This document shows, one piece after another, positions 1 through 8,944 of a stretch of DNA of 64,000 nucleotides (position 1 is its first letter; each line of letters starts with the position of its first letter). Location of the stretch: positions 19,309,501 to 19,373,500 of the forward strand of contig NC_087253.1 of assembly GCF_037042905.1 (NCBI RefSeq), in the 5' to 3' direction. The stretch is from Lytechinus pictus (Eukaryota; Echinodermata; Echinoidea; Temnopleuroida; Toxopneustidae). A model generated the notes under the pieces. The model did no database searches and was not told the origin of the DNA. It saw only the letters and a list, made by a program, of their open reading frames with translations. Made by a program: the position numbers and the translations under genes.

Positions 1-34
1 AAACAATAAAACAAATATGAGGAAGTAAAGCCAT

Positions 35-2091
35 TTGAATAAGGTTGGAAATAATTTCAATTTCAAACTTTCTTTAGCTAAAAAAAAAAAACCATGTACG
101 CCTCTGGCAATCTTGCCTGCATTACGCGATTCGATTCGTCAGCCTTGGATAACTAAATCTCTATTACGCTGTATTAACAGGAAAAACAGACTATTTTATA
201 AATATAAAGCAAATCCATCTATACACAATGAACATAAATTCAAAGGGTATAAAAACAGTCTTACTTGTACTTTACGACATGCTAAGGAAACGTATTTCTC
301 CAACCAATTTGAAAAAAATAAATTTGATATCAAAAGTACATGGAAAACAATCAATCGTGTGCTCAATAAAAACACTGATAAATCACACATTCATAAAATC
401 AATACACATGACACTATTATAACAGACGTAAATGAGATTGCTCATAGCTTAAATGATTACTTTGTAAATATTGGTCCCAGTCTTGCCAAAGATATCGAAC
501 CCTCAGAAAAGTATTTTCCAGTTTTCTGGAAGATCCCAACCCCAAAACAATATTTTTTGCCCCAATACTAGAATTCGAGATCATAGACATTGTAAATAAC
601 TTAAACTCTCAAAAAAGCCCAGGTTTTGATGGAATCACGAATAAAATTCTAAAACACGTCATCTCAGAAATTGTGACACCAATAACACACATATTCAATC
701 TATCAATAACATGTGGCATCGTCCCCTCCCAAATGAAAAAATCCAAGGTCATACCTATATTAAAAAAAGGAGACACCCTAGAAATGGGCAACTATAGACC
801 CATATCATTATTGACTTCATTTTCAAAAGTTTTAGAAAGAACTGTATATACTCAAACGATTCAATTCATTCATGAATGTAATATTCTCAACGAATTCCAA
901 TATGGCTTTCGTGAAAAACACGCAACAACTCACGCTATCATTACACTCGTCGATAAAGTCATTAAAGCTATTGATAAATCTCTTCACACTGTTGGAATAT
1001 TCCTGAACTTCTCCAAGGCCTTTGACACTATAGATCATGATATTCTTTTATATAAACTTGCTTATTATGGTATTAGAGGAAAGGCCTTGGAGTGGTACAG
1101 GAATTACTTAACTAACATAACTCAATACGTTTTTGTTAATGGGTGCGAATCACACCTGGAAAACATAAATTGTGGTGTACCACAAGGATCACTCCTCGGT
1201 CCCCTATTATTTATATTGTTTATAAACGACTCTCACAAATCTTCTAAAATATTATCTTTCATTCTGTTCGCTGACGACTCCAACATATTTTTCTCCCGTC
1301 GTGACCCAACAACTTTGATTAATGTTATGAATACTGAATTGAAATCGGTCCATACTTGGATACGGGCGAACAAACTATCATTAAACATAAAAAAGACAAA
1401 TTACATGTTATTTAGTAACTCAATACAAACGATCCATGGTAACATTAACATTAATGGCATAAATATTGACTCTTCCCAATCAACAAAATTTCTCGGCATA
1501 TTCATCGACCATAAATTATTATGGAAAACACACATTGATATTCTTTGTAGAGAAACATTGGTGTCATCAACAAACTCAAAACATTTTTACCTCACAAAAT
1601 ACTTTTGACCCTCTATTCAACCCTCATCCTCCCTGATCTAAACTACGGAATTTTATCCTGGGGTAATTAACTCACAAATAACACAAACTAATAGAATATT
1701 TTTGCTCCAAAAACGAATTGTCAGAATAATTGAAAATGCCCATTACCGTTCTCATACAAGCCCGTTATAAAAAAAAATAGAATACTAAAAATCCACGATC
1801 TCTATCTCCTGAACCTTGGAACGTTTATGTTCCAGCTATCAAAAAACGAATTACCCCCCGCAATTACTTCACTCTTTACCAAAAACACTCACATCCATAC
1901 ATTCCCTACAAGATAAGCTATTCAAAATCAATATCACCCCCTCTGACTAGAACCACACTCGCACAAAAAACCATCATTTACACAGGTCCCAAATACTGGA
2001 ATGGTATTCACCAAAGCCTTAAACAAAATAGAAATATAAACACCTTCAAAAAACACCTAAAACTCTCATTCCTTAATGAGTACAACGTATA
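35..2091 (+). pseudogene. LINE ORF2 reverse transcriptase, frameshifted
   Basis: The reading frame encodes a LINE reverse transcriptase that would copy the element RNA at a nicked genomic target. Frame 2 runs from 35 to 571 (linker upstream of RT). The RT core is in frame 1 from about 575 to 1550, with motifs YRPISLLTSFSKVLER, FGFREKHATTHA-like, GVPQGSLLGPLLF and FADD (the YxDD box variant). In motif A the usual LDFSKAFD reads LNFSKAFD, so the first catalytic aspartate is Asn. Frameshifts lie near 520-570 and 1550, and a stop follows SWGN at about 1668. The C-terminal part can be followed in pieces to about 2091. The copy cannot make active RT. Family assignment is firm; the clade name is less so. 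Confidence 0.88.
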
Positions 2092-2363
2092 ACACATATG
2101 AACTGCTTTCTCTTTTCCACGATACTTGACTCTCGACCCTATTTCTCTTTCCCCTCCCCTTTTCCTTTTCTCTGCTGGACACATAACCGTTTTTTGTTTT
2201 ATTCCCCCCAGTTTTTAATATTCCTTTCTCCCCCCTAATTTATGTAGTCACTGCCCCCCCCTTTTTCCTTGTTATTCAAACCTATTTTGCCGTTCTTCAT
2301 ATATGGTCAAGATTGACCTTCTTTACTTTTAATTACATACGATTAAGATTACTTTAAATTTAT

Positions 2364-2412
2364 CCCAAGGGACTTACCATTACAAGCTTTGCTTTTCAAT
2401 AAGTCCCTCATT
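2364..2412 (+). other. LINE 3' terminal hairpin
   Basis: The sequence contains inverted arms GGGACTTA and TAAGTCCC around a loop that includes ACAAGCTTTGCTTTT. The same loop occurs in a hairpin in the 3' region of the LINE at 8945-11333, and a diverged version occurs in the LINE at 31600-35712. In LINEs of this type such 3' structures can be what the RT recognises on its template; that role is inferred here. Confidence 0.55.
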
Positions 2413-2639
2413 TTCATTTTCACATGCTAACTGTAATCTATAATTTGTCTAATTATCAAAATGTGTTTGGAACAAAAAGAATTAAACATACTTCGACTAT
2501 TTCCTACGAATTTTTTAATTAATTATTGAAGTATTCTTATGACACTTATTCTGGTATGTACATTCATACATATGTATATATGTTTGTTATGTTTATTATC
2601 AGAAAATGGAAGTGAAATAAACTAAGCTGAAACTGAAAA

Positions 2640-2960
2640 TGATATAGCAGCAGTGTTGACTTTGAAAGCACTTTAATTATTGAATGAATATACACAAAAA
2701 ACAACATAATAAAATATTATATTCATTGACCCAAAATTACCATGATCATGTGACCTAAGACGTGTGCAAAACATATCATTCACATTTGAATACCCTTATG
2801 TCTAGATGTTTCATGAACTAGATCCATAAACCTTTAAAGTTATGATAAAAATTCTGCAAATACACCAAACATTATCAAAGTTCGTTGACCCTAAATGACC
2901 TTTGACCTCACACAGGATGTTCAGGGACCACTTGATAGAAACCAAAATTATCCACACTCT
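2640..2960. other. Non-coding stretch, no gene seen
   Basis: The DNA is AT-rich and I see no ORF or repeat boundary in it. One recognisable short motif is a perfect direct repeat of TGACCT with one-base spacing at 2896-2908, which on the minus strand is AGGTCA-A-AGGTCA (DR1 type). It may simply be part of an old repeat. Confidence 0.5.
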
Positions 2961-3665
2961 TCATAACTCGCTATACTCTTGTAAACCTCGTGGTTAGCTC
3001 CCAAGTGACTCGGCAAGCTCGTGCAGAACTCGCAGCTGGTCGTATTAGAATCGGGGGAACTCGTGTATGGAAATATATGGTAATTTATGCAAATTTCCCC
3101 GATTTTTCACGAGTTGCAAGAAGTTTATGACGAGTTTCTCACTAGTTTAGCGAGTCTACTTCGAGTTGTTCCGAGTTTGATCGAGTCTTTCAAGAGTTCT
3201 CGAGAGCTAGAATTTTTTTTTTTAATTCTAAAAATTGCACGAGCTTACTGCGACATCACTCGAGTTGTGTCGAGCTGCCAAGAGTTGTTAAGAGCTGTCC
3301 CGAGTTGCTGCGAGTAACGGAGAGTTATCAAGAGTTGAATGAAGACCGCGAGTAGCCCCAAAAATCAACTCGCACAAACTCTTACACACAACTCGGCTCT
3401 GTGTGAACAATGCATTATTGTTCACACAGAGCTGAGTTGGGTGTACGTGAGTCCCTGCGAGCTTCCGCGAGTTCCAACTCGCGGAAACTCGGGGGGGGGG
3501 GGGGGGGGAATGGTACATTTTCAGGAATGTTTTAAAGTACGAGTCACGAAGAGTTATCAACGAGTAGTACTGAGTACTGTTCGAGTGATTGCGATCTTTT
3601 CTCGAGTTTGGCAGAGTTTACTGAGAGTGTTTCAAGATCTTCATACGAGTAATTCAGCCTTTGAT
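2960..3665. repeat. CGAGT/ACTCG-tiled foldback-like repeat
   Basis: About 700 bp are densely tiled with the pentamers CGAGT and ACTCG, often every 8-15 bases. CGAGTT dominates the flanks and ACTCG the stretch just left of the palindrome at 3390-3438. A poly-G tract lies at 3491-3509. The layout resembles a foldback or MITE with subterminal short repeats. Small open frames here are by-products of the tiling and look non-coding. No terminal inverted repeat or target duplication could be fixed. Confidence 0.5.
3390..3438. repeat. Near-perfect inverted repeat (palindrome)
   Basis: Arms of about 21 bp surround a 7-base centre (3411-3417). The inner 14 bp, CTCTGTGTGAACAA and TTGTTCACACAGAG, are perfectly complementary; the outer part carries one mismatch. 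It can form a long hairpin in single-stranded DNA or RNA. It sits at the symmetry centre of the CGAGT-tiled repeat. Confidence 0.75.
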
Positions 3666-3739
3666 AGGTCGGAATTTTCGTGCATCCTGCTTTTTTCAAG
3701 ATGGATGACCAGATGGACCTTCTAGTCCAGGCTAGAAGA

Positions 3740-4296
3740 GGCATAACCTTTTTTTCATATATACAATATTTTTTTATTGTTTCTTATCAATTTGAGGGTG
3801 CTTATTAGGAATCTGAATAATGCCACTCGTGCAACCTTGAGTATTTTCCGCAAATTGGCAAAATCCATTGTCCGCCAAAATATGCAAATTACCCATGAAA
3901 ATCACAAGATTGCCCTCACATTGGCTAGAAAATCCATGTAATTGTTTGGCAGGAGTGAAATACTCTCTAAAGAAATTATTTATTACCAAAAAAAATATTG
4001 ATATTCAAAATGGCTGCCATAGACCCCTGTATACTCTATTATGTACAATATGAATGGCGAAAACTAATTTTTACAAGAATGAGCACTATTACTGCAAGTA
4101 ATTATGATCTATGAACGAGGCCCGGGGAACGAGGTTATGTATGAAAATCATTATTACTAACGAGATATACCATTTATTATGTCATGTATGGGATAATTGT
4201 TGTATTTTGATATTCAAAATAGCCGCCATTGGCCCTAACAGTATTATGTACAATGGAAATGGGGACCCCCAAAAATGACAAGAGAGGGGGCGGGTC
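3740..4296. other. Non-coding stretch with an internal direct duplication
   Basis: No gene is visible. Two related segments, about 3985-4055 and 4195-4255, share the run TTGATATTCAAAAT followed by a G/C-rich part and ATTATGTACAAT, so the stretch contains an old direct duplication. The segment is followed by a short G-rich part before the MITE. Confidence 0.5.
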
Positions 4297-4446
4297 CCAG
4301 GTGGGTGCTTCATAAAGCTGTTCGTAGGTTAAGAGCGACTTTAAGAACGACTGGTGAACCTTTCTTACGTGCTAAATAATAACCAATGAACATTGAATAT
4401 CATTTACCACAAGAAACGATCACCAGTCGTTCTTTGAGTCACTCGA
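4297..4446 (+). mobile_element. Left part of a MITE (TIR with TTCATAAAGCTGTTCGTA)
   Basis: The left terminus CCAGGTGGGTGCTTCATAAA is mirrored, in reverse complement and with some mismatches, at 52440-52518. Internal arms carry AACGACTGGTGA and TCACCAGTCGTT. The copy is nearly complete and breaks off in its right arm just before the DIRS terminus at about 4452. A related fragment lies at 30716-30890. It encodes nothing. Confidence 0.6.
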
Positions 4447-4451
4447 CTTGA

Positions 4452-4602
4452 TTCTATTACGTAACATTTGTACAAGTCTTTAGAGGGTTAGCATATTTCC
4501 AGGTGCTATGCAGTGAGACCACACAAAGAAATTCGAAGTAATTTAACATTCAAATGAGGTAAGAGACCCTATAAATAGGAGTCGATGTCGCATGTAATCA
4601 TC
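4452..4602 (+). repeat. DIRS left inverted terminal repeat
   Basis: The segment from about ATTCTATTACG to GCATGTAATCATC is the reverse complement, with few mismatches, of 47209-47340. Its outermost ~40 bases are also complementary to the first half of the internal complementary region at 46762-46805, as expected for a DIRS terminus. The exact outer base is ambiguous within a shared ATT. Confidence 0.78.
4570..4577 (+). promoter_or_regulatory. TATA box in the DIRS terminal repeat
   Basis: TATAAATA stands in the left terminal repeat about 140 bp upstream of the first gag ATG (4719). The inverted copy at the right end carries the same box on the other strand. It is a plausible RNA polymerase II promoter for the retrotransposon transcript; function is inferred from sequence and position. 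Confidence 0.45.
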
Positions 4603-4718
4603 TTTTCCTTTGTGTTGCAATGGTGTAAATAAATCCTCTAATTGGAGGCAAAAAAAAAAATATATATATTTTCCTTTGTGCATGCAGTGGCAGTGAAGAC
4701 ACGTTATTTTCTATCATC

Positions 4719-5190
4719 ATGCAGTCGGAAGAGTCCGGATCCGGTGATATCATCGCCGATGACGAGTGCGGACAGAGGGGAAGCTCTGGAGAATAAGCTG
4801 GCCGCACAGTCGGCAGATCTTAAAAAATCATCATCCCAAATGTCTCGGTTCATGGACGTTGTGTGTCCATGAACAATAATATTGAGACAATCCCACGTGC
4901 GAAGCATGGGGATAACCTCCCAGTATGTAATACTGCTGATGAGGAAGCAAGATCTTTTGAGTATCTTTGCTGACAACAGCGCATCAATCTGTACATCGCC
5001 CAGCAGGGCTGAAAGTTACGACCCAGACATTGGATAGGTCTAATGAAGACGCTGTCTTCTTTCCGGCCGATTGTGACCTTTTCAAAGGCACAAGGGAATT
5101 CGCTTCACCGCTCTCAGATACATTAGCAAGTAGAATGACAAAAGCAGTAACGCTACCACCAAAAAAGGAACGCATTGATAAAATTGCTAT
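4719..5190 (+). pseudogene. DIRS gag-like ORF, N-terminal part
   Basis: A frame opening with MQSEESGSGD at 4719 and further pieces in shifted frames up to the Harbinger insertion encode an acidic N-terminus and then PLSDTLASRMTKA. In known DIRS gag-like proteins a similar SDxLAS..... segment precedes a PENC-like motif. Stops and frame changes break it: a stop follows SSGE near 4794 and others follow. The continuing gag sequence is found at 16498-16535 and then at 42913. The role would be packaging of element RNA, by analogy only. Confidence 0.6.
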
Positions 5191-5193
5191 TAA

Positions 5194-5209
5194 GCCCCTT
5201 TCACAATTG
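5194..5209 (+). repeat. Harbinger left terminal inverted repeat
   Basis: GCCCCTTTCACAATTG is flanked on the left by TTAA (5190-5193). It matches the inverted repeat at the other end perfectly over 16 bases, and the termini of the non-autonomous element at 17848-19034. Confidence 0.85.
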
Positions 5210-5633
5210 TTGCCAAACAGACTACAACGGCTTGCGACTCGAAATTTTTCCCGTTGTACGACTCGTTGTAGCCGTTGTACCACTTATTGTACGATCCAGA
5301 TGCGACAAAATGGTCGCATCTCGGTCGGGAAAAAAAACCGTGCTGCTCCGATATTTTGAGCGACTGACGCGATGAAAAATAATTGCACGACAGGCAGTAC
5401 GAGTGTTGTGCGACTTTGCACGCACTCGTAAGACCCCGAACGAGTGTTGCACGAGTATTTTCATGTCGTACGATGATGCATCCTGTCGTACGAGTCCGTT
5501 GTACCACCCTAAGACTATTGGAAGACCTGTCTTGCCCCCTTTGCAACGTTGTACGATTTTTTTTCACCCCCAATATAAGCTCGAGAACTCCTGAGCTTTC
5601 ATCCCAAATGTCTGGACCATCCATACTGTAAAC

Positions 5634-6923
5634 ATGGCTGCTGCTCGACCAATAGCTCCTGGGAGGCTCTTGCATTTGCTAAGTCTGAGAAGGCAAATCC
5701 AAAACGTTCAAGACAGACATGTCATATTGATGGCCTTACTCATCCGTAGACGTCAAAGACATGCAAGGCAAAGAAGAAGGTGGTGGGTCAAACCCTGGAT
5801 TGAGAGACGTGTGCTGTTTGGACAGTATGATAATCTGATGACGGAGTTGCAGAGAGAATGTCAGGGTGACTTCCTGAACTACATGAGGATGCCACCAGAA
5901 ACGTTCCTTGAACTGTTGCAGCGCATCACTCCGAGGATAGAGAAGTCCTATCGCTACCGGCAGCCACTGGATCCTGGGCTCAAACTGGCCATCACCTTGA
6001 GATATCTTGCGACCGGCAACAGCTACAAAACCCTGCAGTATGCCTTCCGTGTTGCCCATAATACCATCTCTCTGTTTATACCAGAGGTGTGCCAGGCCAT
6101 CATCAGTGAATACCAAGATGAAGTATTTTCCTGTCCAACTACCCCAGATGAATAGAGAGAAGTGGCACGGACTTACGCTGACAGATGGAACTTTCATCAT
6201 GTCTGCGGAGCCTTGGACGGAAAACACGTGGCCATCAGAAATCCACCAGGCTCTGGTATGATCTACTACAACTACAAGGGTTTCCTCTTGGCCCTAGTTG
6301 ATGGCAATTACAAGTTCCTCTGGGCTGACGTTGGTAATCCCGGTTCATCATGGGATGCCCAGGTATTCAACCACAGCCAGCTGAGACGTGGACTAGAGAA
6401 TGGTACTCTTGGCCTGCCAGATCCAGAGCCCCTGCCAGATGATGACCGAGGCACCCCTTACTTCTTAATTGGGGACGACGCCTTCCCTCTCAGGACATGG
6501 ATGCAGAAGCCGTACTCCAACCGTGAGCAGACCGACGAGGAGAGAATCTTCAACTACCGTCTCTCGAGGGCTCGCCGTGTGGTGGAGAACAGCTTTGGCA
6601 TCCTTGCCCATCGCTGGAGATGCTTGTTGAGTACCCTACAGCTTGATCCAGAAAAAGCCAGGACAGTCATTATGGCCTGCATGTGCCTCCACAACCTAAT
6701 GAGAGATCGTTTTCCTGGGCTTCAGAACATTGACGTTGACCATGAAGATTAGTTGGGCAACCACATCCCTGGGGCATGGAGAAACGCAGCAGTTCTGCAG
6801 GATGTTGAACGAGTTGGCGGAGGCTACCAGGCAAACAAAGAGGGCAAGAAGCTGAGAACTTACCTGAAGCACTACTACAACAGTCCAGTTGGAAGCCTGC
6901 CCTGGCAACAACACATGATATAG
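5634..6923 (+). pseudogene. Harbinger (HARBI1-like) DDE transposase with two internal TAG stops
   Basis: A single + strand frame encodes a PIF/Harbinger transposase, the nuclease that cuts and joins the element ends. A basic N-terminus (residues ~30-60) precedes a helix-turn-helix-like segment (LAITLRYLATGNSYKTL). The catalytic triad is visible: Asp in GALDGKHVA, Asp in GSSWDAQVFN and Glu in RRVVENSFGILAHRW. The frame is broken by TAG at 6153-6155 after TTPDE and by TAG at 6750-6752 after DHED; it then stays open to 6923. Both stops stand where Trp is expected from the family (PDExREVA; HEDxLGNH), so each is probably a TGG to TAG change. Length about 429 codons is close to normal for the family. 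ATG 5634 is chosen because it opens the longest frame. The copy should be inactive unless read through. Confidence 0.85.
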
Positions 6924-7000
6924 ACTGCCACTTGGCGCACTACTTGGGATACAGCACAGACTCTGCCATAAAAATGGCATGTAAACTTCGATCATGATTT

Positions 7001-7951
7001 TGTGGAATGAATCATTTCAAAGTAGAAATGAATGATCATGTCAACAGTTATTTTAAACATACATTACTTTTACATCGAAAGGTAGTTTGAAATTTAAAAA
7101 GTTAGCTCTCCTTAATAACATGTGTTTGAAATAAAATAATGAAGGAGAACATGTTTTGAAAAAATGTGATTTATGAGAATAAAAAAGATGTACAGATATA
7201 ACATATTTTCTTTTGTCATTAATCATGTTGTTTTAAACATGATATATATTTTTCAAAGACATTTTATTAACGATAATTAATTTTATTGACCATGTTAATG
7301 TTTAAAATAAAGTTTGAAATAAATGTTCCAAAATGGGTCAGTTGTAAATTAAATTGAGAGAGTTCATCAAGTAACAATAACAATCCAAACAAAAGTTCAC
7401 TGTTCATTTTCTTTATTTGACAAGTCTGACAAGTTCAAATGGATGATGATTGATGTGACGGCGCTGTTGCTGCCTCCTTGATTTAGTGGAATGAATCATT
7501 TCAAAGAAGAAATGAATGATCATGTCAACATTTATTTTAAACAAAAATTTCTTTGACAATGAAATGTTTGAAATAATAAACGTTGATTCTCCTTTAATAG
7601 CATGTATTAAAAAAAAAAAAAAAGAACATTTTTGAAAAAACGTGATTTATGAGAATAAAAAAGATGTACAGATATAACAAATTTTATATTGTCATTAATC
7701 ATGTTGTTTTAAAAATTACATATTTTTCCAAGACATTTTGTTAACGAAAATGAATTCTATTCACCGAGTAAATGTTTAAAAAAGTTTGAAATAAATTTTC
7801 CAAAATAGTCAAATTATAATTTGAGTTGAGAGAGTTCGTCAAGTAACAATAAAAACAATCCTAACAAAAGTTCACTGTTCACCTTCTTCATCTGACAAGT
7901 TCAACTGGGTGATGATTGATGTGTTGGCGCTGTTGCTGCCTCCTTGCTGCT
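7001..7951. repeat. Tandem duplication of ~480 bp inside the Harbinger
   Basis: Two head-to-tail copies, about 7001-7487 and 7488-7951, share GTGGAATGAATCATTTCAAA, GAATAAAAAAGATGTACAG and the run GCGCTGTTGCTGCCTCCTTG. The second copy ends in the 3' end of the Myb-like gene. The first copy therefore carries a stray, decayed copy of that gene's last ~25 codons (about 7395-7483, - strand). The copies differ at many bases, so the duplication is not recent. Confidence 0.75.
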
Positions 7952-8535
7952 GCTGCTGAAAGGGGGCCTGCTGTTTTTGCTGGAAAGGTGGTCCGCCCGA
8001 TCCTGGTAGCGGCTCACCAAGTTGAAAGTGTCCCTGGTGAACTCTCGCCAGAGGGGTCTTGGGAGTGGGCGGACGGCCTGCAGCATCCATTCTAGCCAGG
8101 CCTGCCTCTCGTCAGCGCCTTGGGTGAGTGCCGCATCCACCTGGCTCCGGATGGCCGTCTGCTCGGTGGATGTTCTGATGAATTCCAGGAGGGCCTTGTC
8201 CACATCGGTGGGCGACCCCCTCTTCTGCCTCTTCTTAGGAGGTGCAGCCCCCTGGCTGGAGACTTGGTTGGAGCTGGGTGCTTGGCTGGCATCTGTATCC
8301 TCCTCATCTAAACCCTCTTCGTCGGAGGCGGCTTCAGTAATTCGGCCACTGAGGTGGCTCAGTTGGCAGCCCTGTGACCGATGGACTATGTGCTTCGTCA
8401 GAAAACCAAGGTTGTTATTGACCCATCTCTGCCTGGGGGTAAGGACGATGGCCTTCTGACCACTCTTCTTTCCAGCGGTCTTCATCTTCCCCAGGATGGT
8501 CCTCTGGCTTTTATACCATAGTCTGATGTCGGCCA
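7901..8535 (-). CDS. Harbinger Myb/SANT-like protein, last exon
   Basis: This is the 3' exon of the second Harbinger gene, whose product in the superfamily binds DNA and helps bring the transposase to the element ends. It begins after a good acceptor (TTTTCAG on the - strand, AG at 8537-8536). The first residues VADIRLWYKSQRTILGKM complete the trihelix begun in the upstream exon. The rest is acidic and polar (EEGLDEEDTDAS), a Lys/Arg patch KKRQKRG, then a helical segment with DKALLEFI and a Gln-rich tail ending at 7901. No internal stop is seen. Spliced to 8653-8741 in phase 1 (G|TG, Val). Confidence 0.78.
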
Positions 8536-8652
8536 CTGAAAATATACAAAATGTAGAAGCAATAAATTAGTCAACATCCAAAAAATTGGCATGTTTAACT
8601 AATAAACATCATCAATAAATCGGAATGTGCATATTTTCCAGCTACTACTTAC

Positions 8653-8741
8653 CGGTGACTCCCAGCTTTTCCGCCATCTCCATGTACTTGCGCTCCTTCT
8701 TCTTAGAGTTTTTGAAGTCCACCTTGCTCTTGTCGTAGATG
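8653..8741 (-). CDS. Harbinger Myb/SANT-like protein, middle exon, cut by a hAT-like insertion
   Basis: On the minus strand the segment reads DKSKVDFKNSKKKERKYMEM... and ends AEKLGVT at a consensus donor (CCG|GTAAGT at 8653/8652). It is the middle of a trihelix/Myb-SANT fold. Its upstream end abuts the 8-bp target duplication of the hAT-like element (CGTAGATG, 8734-8741); the same exon resumes at 15726 on the other side. The frame matches across the insertion (NEFIY | DKSK). Confidence 0.78.
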
Positions 8742-8944
8742 CAGGGACCTGAGAAGCGGGGGTGCTGGGGGTGCTGAAGCACCCCCAGAAATTATCCTGG
8801 GGGTGCTGCGTGTATTATTTTCCATAGGCAGCACCCCCACGAAATTAGGTTCCCCCTGTATTTTTTTAATATGTTATAATGTACATAATTATCACATCAG
8901 ACAATCGCAAATCATTTATATAGTCTTTCACATAATATTCAAAT

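Larger units (their letters stand above)
1..2638 (+). mobile_element. CR1/L2-type non-LTR retrotransposon (LINE), degenerate copy
   Basis: This is a 5'-truncated LINE of the Jockey/CR1/L2 type. The body encodes the linker and reverse transcriptase of ORF2, followed by a ~500-bp 3' region that contains a small hairpin at 2364-2412. It ends in an A-rich stretch near 2638. The window opens inside or at the start of the element, so its true 5' end is not visible. It is closely related to the element at 8945-11333: the protein segments line up along their whole length. No target-site duplication could be defined. Confidence 0.85.

Noticed and set aside
8803-8944. N-terminal 47 codons of the long RT frame as part of the LINE protein
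   Set aside because: This DNA matches the family A element end (reverse complement of about 52280-52380), so it belongs to the host transposon and not to the LINE.
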